Origin: Pseudomonas paralactis
Lineage (GTDB): Bacteria > Pseudomonadota > Gammaproteobacteria > Pseudomonadales > Pseudomonadaceae
Direction of reading: 5' to 3'
NCBI RefSeq assembly: GCF_001439735.1
Contig: NZ_JYLN01000002.1
Coordinates: 620,001 to 684,000 of the forward strand
Length of the DNA stretch: 64,000 bases
The notes beneath the pieces are model-generated. The model made no database searches. It was not told the DNA's origin and worked only from the letters and a program-made list of their open reading frames with translations. Below are positions 60,939-64,000 of this stretch, piece after piece. Positions within the stretch are counted from its first letter, which is position 1. Every line of letters starts with the position of its first letter. The position numbers were made by a program, and so were the translations under genes.

Positions 60939-62149
60939 CAGCCAGTCACCCTTTCCGGAACCGGTTTGGTCTTCTCGAGCCGGGTATAGAACGGCATCAG
61001 AATGAAGTAGGCGAAGTACAGGAAGGTGCAAACCTGCGACAGCAACGTACGCTCAGGGGTCGGCGCCAGGACGCCCAGAACACCCAGGATCACGAACGAA
61101 ATGCAGAACACCCACAGCCAGATCTTGCTCAGCCAGCCTTTGTAACGCATCGACTTGACCGGACTTCGGTCGAGCCACGGCAGCACGAACAGCACCGCGA
61201 TGGCTGCGCCCATGGCGATCACGCCCATGAGTTTGTCGGGGATCGCACGCAAGATCGCGTAGAACGGCGTGAAGTACCAGACCGGGGCAATGTGCTCGGG
61301 TGTCTTGAAAGCGTTGGCCTGTTCGAAGTTAGGCTTCTCCAGGAAATAGCCACCCATCTCCGGGAAAAAGAACACGATCGAGCAGAACACAAACAGGAAC
61401 ACCACTACGCCGACAATGTCTTTCACGGTGTAGTAAGGATGGAATGGAATGCCGTCGAGCGGGATGCCGTTCTCGTCCTTGTGCTTCTTGATATCCACGC
61501 CATCAGGGTTGTTGGAGCCCACTTCGTGCAGCGCCAGGATGTGCAGCACCACCAGTCCCAGGATCACGATCGGCAGGGCCACCACGTGCAAGGCGAAGAA
61601 GCGGTTCAGAGTGATACCGGAGATCAGGTAGTCACCGCGAATCCACTGGGTCAGGTCATTGCCGATCACCGGGATCGCGCCGAACAGCGAGATGATCACC
61701 TGGGCGCCCCAGTACGACATCTGGCCCCATGGCAGCAGGTAGCCCATGAAGGCCTCAGCCATCAGTGCCAGGTAGATCAACATGCCAAACACCCACACCA
61801 GCTCGCGGGGCTTCTGGTAGGAGCCGTAGAGCAGGCCGCGGAACATGTGCAGGTAAACGACGATAAAGAACGCCGACGCACCGGTGGAGTGCAGCAGGCG
61901 CAGGATGGAGCCGTACTCGACGTCACGCATGATGTATTCGACGGAGGCGAACGCCTCTTCCGCCGAAGGCGTGTAGCTCATCGTCAGCCAGACGCCGGTG
62001 ACAATTTGGTTGACCAGCACCAACAGGGCCAGAGAGCCAAAGAAGTAGAAGAAGTTAAAGTTTTTTGGCGCGTAATATTTGCTGAGATGGTCTTCCCACA
62101 TTTTAGTGGCGGGGAAGCGCGCATCCACCCAATCCATGAACTTGCTCAT
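60938..62149 (-). CDS. petB: cytochrome b of the bc1 complex
   Basis: A 403-residue protein with eight or more spans and the haem-ligating histidines in RLLHSTGASAFFIVVYLHM and FALHVVALPIVIL. It carries both quinol sites. ATG overlaps the petA stop (ATGA). Confidence 0.97.
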   Translation of the reverse strand: MSKFMDWVDARFPATKMWEDHLSKYYAPKNFNFFYFFGSLALLVLVNQIVTGVWLTMSYTPSAEEAFASVEYIMRDVEYGSILRLLHSTGASAFFIVVYLHMFRGLLYGSYQKPRELVWVFGMLIYLALMAEAFMGYLLPWGQMSYWGAQVIISLFGAIPVIGNDLTQWIRGDYLISGITLNRFFALHVVALPIVILGLVVLHILALHEVGSNNPDGVDIKKHKDENGIPLDGIPFHPYYTVKDIVGVVVFLFVFCSIVFFFPEMGGYFLEKPNFEQANAFKTPEHIAPVWYFTPFYAILRAIPDKLMGVIAMGAAIAVLFVLPWLDRSPVKSMRYKGWLSKIWLWVFCISFVILGVLGVLAPTPERTLLSQVCTFLYFAYFILMPFYTRLEKTKPVPERVTG

Positions 62150-62742
62150 CACGCGTTCTCCTTATCGAGGCCAATGACTATGAGGTCGTTAGTTTCGTAG
62201 GTATGCGGCGGCACGGGCAGGTTCAGTGGCGCGGGCTGGGACTTGTAGACGCGGCCGGCGAGGTCGTAATGGGAGCCGTGGCACGGGCAGAAATAACCAC
62301 CGACCCAGTCCTTGCCCAAGTCGACAGGCGCTACTTCCGGGCGGAAGGTAGGGGAGCAACCCAGGTGGGTACACAGACCAACCAACAGCAGGATCTCTGG
62401 CTTGATCGAACGTGCTTCGTTCTTGGCGTAGGCGGGTTGGTCGGATTTCTCGGATTGGGGGTCAGACAACTGGCCTTCAATCTTCTTGAGATTCCCCAGG
62501 ATTTCCTCGGTACGGCGAACAATGAAAACCGGCTGGCCGCGCCATTCAGCAATCATCTGCTGGCCTGGCTCGATCTTGCTGACATTCACTTTCACCGGTG
62601 CACCTGCGGCTTTCGCCTTGGCACTGGGAAACCATGACCCCACGAACGGGACCGCAGCCCCCACCGCTCCTGCAGCACCCACCACGGATGTGGCTGCTAC
62701 CAAGAAGCGACGCCGGCCTGCATTCACGCCGTCATTGCTCAT
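62149..62742 (-). CDS. petA: Rieske iron-sulfur subunit of the bc1 complex
   Basis: A 197-residue protein with a twin-arginine start (GRRRFLVAATSVVG), a membrane anchor, and the cluster ligands CTHLGC and CPCHGSHYD. First gene of petABC; the complex oxidises ubiquinol and reduces cytochrome c. Confidence 0.97.
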   Translation of the reverse strand: MSNDGVNAGRRRFLVAATSVVGAAGAVGAAVPFVGSWFPSAKAKAAGAPVKVNVSKIEPGQQMIAEWRGQPVFIVRRTEEILGNLKKIEGQLSDPQSEKSDQPAYAKNEARSIKPEILLLVGLCTHLGCSPTFRPEVAPVDLGKDWVGGYFCPCHGSHYDLAGRVYKSQPAPLNLPVPPHTYETNDLIVIGLDKENA

Positions 62743-62825
62743 TCAGTCCTCTCCCATCAGCTTTTTGGCCTGTTAAATCAGGCGTCTACTAAGTGTTGAA
62801 TCTTTACTTATAAAAATTTTGACGG

Positions 62826-62854
62826 ATGGTAATGAAAAGCCCCACGTATGACAA
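62826..62854 (-). promoter_or_regulatory. candidate petA promoter
   Basis: On the minus strand TTGTCA (62849-62854) and TACCAT (62826-62831) with a 17-base spacer, about 85 bases before the petA ATG. Confidence 0.6.
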
Positions 62855-62953
62855 GGGAATTGCCCGGGCCTCCGCCCTCAGGCCTTGTAGTATAGGGGGT
62901 CTACGGATGTGGCAAGTTGTCACGGCGAAAAATGTGCATAAATCGCAGGCAAT

Positions 62954-62992
62954 AAAAAACGCCCAGCTCCGTGAGGAGGCTGGGCGTTTTTT
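62954..62992. terminator. Rho-independent terminator after rpsI
   Basis: AACGCCCAGCCTCC pairs with its complement around a short loop, with A- and T-runs, 16 bases past the rpsI stop on the minus strand. Confidence 0.93.
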
Positions 62993-63007
62993 GGAACGTA
63001 AAGCGAA

Positions 63008-63400
63008 TTAACGCTTCGAGTACTGCGGACGCTTACGCGCTTTACGCAGACCGACTTTCTTACGTTCAACTTCACGAGCATCGCGAGTAACGAAGCCAGC
63101 TTTGCGCAGAGCGCCACGCAGGGTTTCGTCGTACTGCATCAGAGCGCGAGTGATACCGTGGCGGATTGCGCCAGCTTGACCACTTACACCGCCACCGATA
63201 ACGGTGACGTAGATGTCGAACTTTTCAACGGTCTCGGTCAATTCCAGCGGCTGACGAACTACCATGCGGGCAGTTTCGCGACCGAAGAAGTTGTCCAGGG
63301 AGCGGTTGTTGATCGAGATGTTACCAGTGCCCGGACGCAGGAAAACGCGTGCGGTTGCGGTTTTGCGACGGCCAGTGCCGTAATTTTGAGTCGCCGACAT
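63008..63400 (-). CDS. rpsI: 30S ribosomal protein S9
   Basis: A 130-residue S9 whose basic tail ends [17 protein letters not shown], which reaches the P-site tRNA. Start [20 protein letters not shown]. Cotranscribed after rplM. Confidence 0.98.
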
Positions 63401-63414
63401 AATGAACTATTCCG

Positions 63415-63843
63415 TTAAAACTTCAGTTCTTGGGGCTGCTGAGCAGCATGAGGGTGTACAGCGCCCGCATAGACTTTCAGCTTGCGAAACATATCGCGAC
63501 CCAGTGGGCCCTTCGGCAGCATGCCTTTGACCGCGATTTCGATCGGGGCTTCAGGCTTCTTGGAGATCAGGCCTTCAAAGTTGGAAGACTTGATACCGCC
63601 TGGGAAACCGGAGTGACGGTAGTACATTTTGTCTTGCGCTTTGTTGCCGGTAACACGTACCTGCTCAGCGTTGATGATCACGATGTAGTCACCGGTATCA
63701 ACGTGCGGGGTGTATTCAGGCTTGTGCTTGCCACGCAGACGGCTGGCGACTTCAGTGGCCAGACGACCCAGGGTCTGACCAGCGGCGTCGACGACAAACC
63801 AGTCGCGCTGAACTGTTTCCGGTTTTGCAGTAAAAGTTGTCAT
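63415..63843 (-). CDS. rplM: 50S ribosomal protein L13
   Basis: A 142-residue L13, typical in length, with [22 protein letters not shown] and the C-terminal HPHAAQQPQ. Starts [15 protein letters not shown]. First gene of rplM-rpsI. Confidence 0.98.
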   Translation of the reverse strand: MTTFTAKPETVQRDWFVVDAAGQTLGRLATEVASRLRGKHKPEYTPHVDTGDYIVIINAEQVRVTGNKAQDKMYYRHSGFPGGIKSSNFEGLISKKPEAPIEIAVKGMLPKGPLGRDMFRKLKVYAGAVHPHAAQQPQELKF

Positions 63844-63885
63844 TCTTTAATAGCCTCAGGGGCCGCCCTGTAAATTAGACGGCGG

Positions 63886-63914
63886 ATCTTACTGAATAGT
63901 GCGTACTTTGACAA
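63886..63914 (-). promoter_or_regulatory. rplM promoter
   Basis: On the minus strand TTGTCA (63909-63914) and TAAGAT (63886-63891) with a 17-base spacer, 43 bases before the rplM ATG. A good sigma-70 match. Confidence 0.75.
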
Positions 63915-64000
63915 GTCAAAGGCAGCCGGATACAGACGCTATCGGGGGCTCGGGTCGGCGCGTCCGTTCAACGGCAAGATTCTTCGGCAGGCGGCGCATC

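Overview
The window is a chromosomal segment of a Pseudomonas, almost certainly of the P. fluorescens group. It is GC-rich and carries the Pseudomonas gene orders mlaFEDCB-ibaG-murA-hisGDC, kdsDC-lptCAB-rpoN-hpf-ptsN-rapZ-ptsO, fagA-fumC-orfX-sodA, mreBCD-maf-rng-yhdP-tldD and petABC-sspAB. It is also dotted with paired REP sequences (REPINs, GTAGGAGCGAGC...GCTCGCTCCTAC) typical of fluorescent pseudomonads. No rRNA, tRNA, CRISPR array, prophage or insertion sequence was seen. Almost all of it is core genome.

Layout. 1-5.4 kb: small and accessory genes (M48 lipoprotein protease, SRAP protein, small cysteine-rich protein, acyltransferase, YajG-like lipoprotein). 6.1-11.4 kb: malate:quinone oxidoreductase, purine and pyrimidine salvage (hypoxanthine phosphoribosyltransferase, upp, uraA). 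11.4-19.5 kb, minus strand: outer-membrane lipid transport (mla), ibaG, murA and the first histidine genes. 19.7-26.8 kb, plus strand: KDO synthesis, LPS transport, sigma-54 and the nitrogen phosphotransferase branch. 26.9-30.7 kb: Fur-controlled manganese superoxide dismutase/fumarase operon with a ZIP metal transporter at its end. 30.8-44.0 kb: tldD/pmbA protease pair around divergent darP, then yhdP, rng, maf and mreDCB. 44.2-47.4 kb: gatCAB. 47.5-50.4 kb: RlpA-like lipoprotein, a divergent cation antiporter-family protein, a carboxymuconolactone decarboxylase-family protein and an AEC transporter. 50.5-58.8 kb: a galactarate/glucarate catabolic operon (garD, MFS transporter, semialdehyde dehydrogenase, kdgD) with a FadR-type regulator, interrupted by a gene for a phospholipase C-like protein. 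58.9-64 kb: sspBA, cytochrome bc1 (petABC), rpsI-rplM.

The most interesting point is at 56.2-57.5 kb. A lone gene whose product carries the zinc-ligand spacing of phospholipase C/P1 nuclease enzymes has a good sigma-70 promoter overlapped by a near-perfect LexA (SOS) box, CTGT-N8-ACAG inside an 11-bp inverted repeat. An SOS-induced, signal-peptide-less phospholipase C-like protein is unexpected. Other points are an apparent ATT start codon for mreC, a SRAP protein and a CaCA-family antiporter that each lack canonical catalytic or ion-binding residues, a REPIN that supplies the last 18 codons of mqo, and a compact branched inverted-repeat element at 57.68-57.76 kb.
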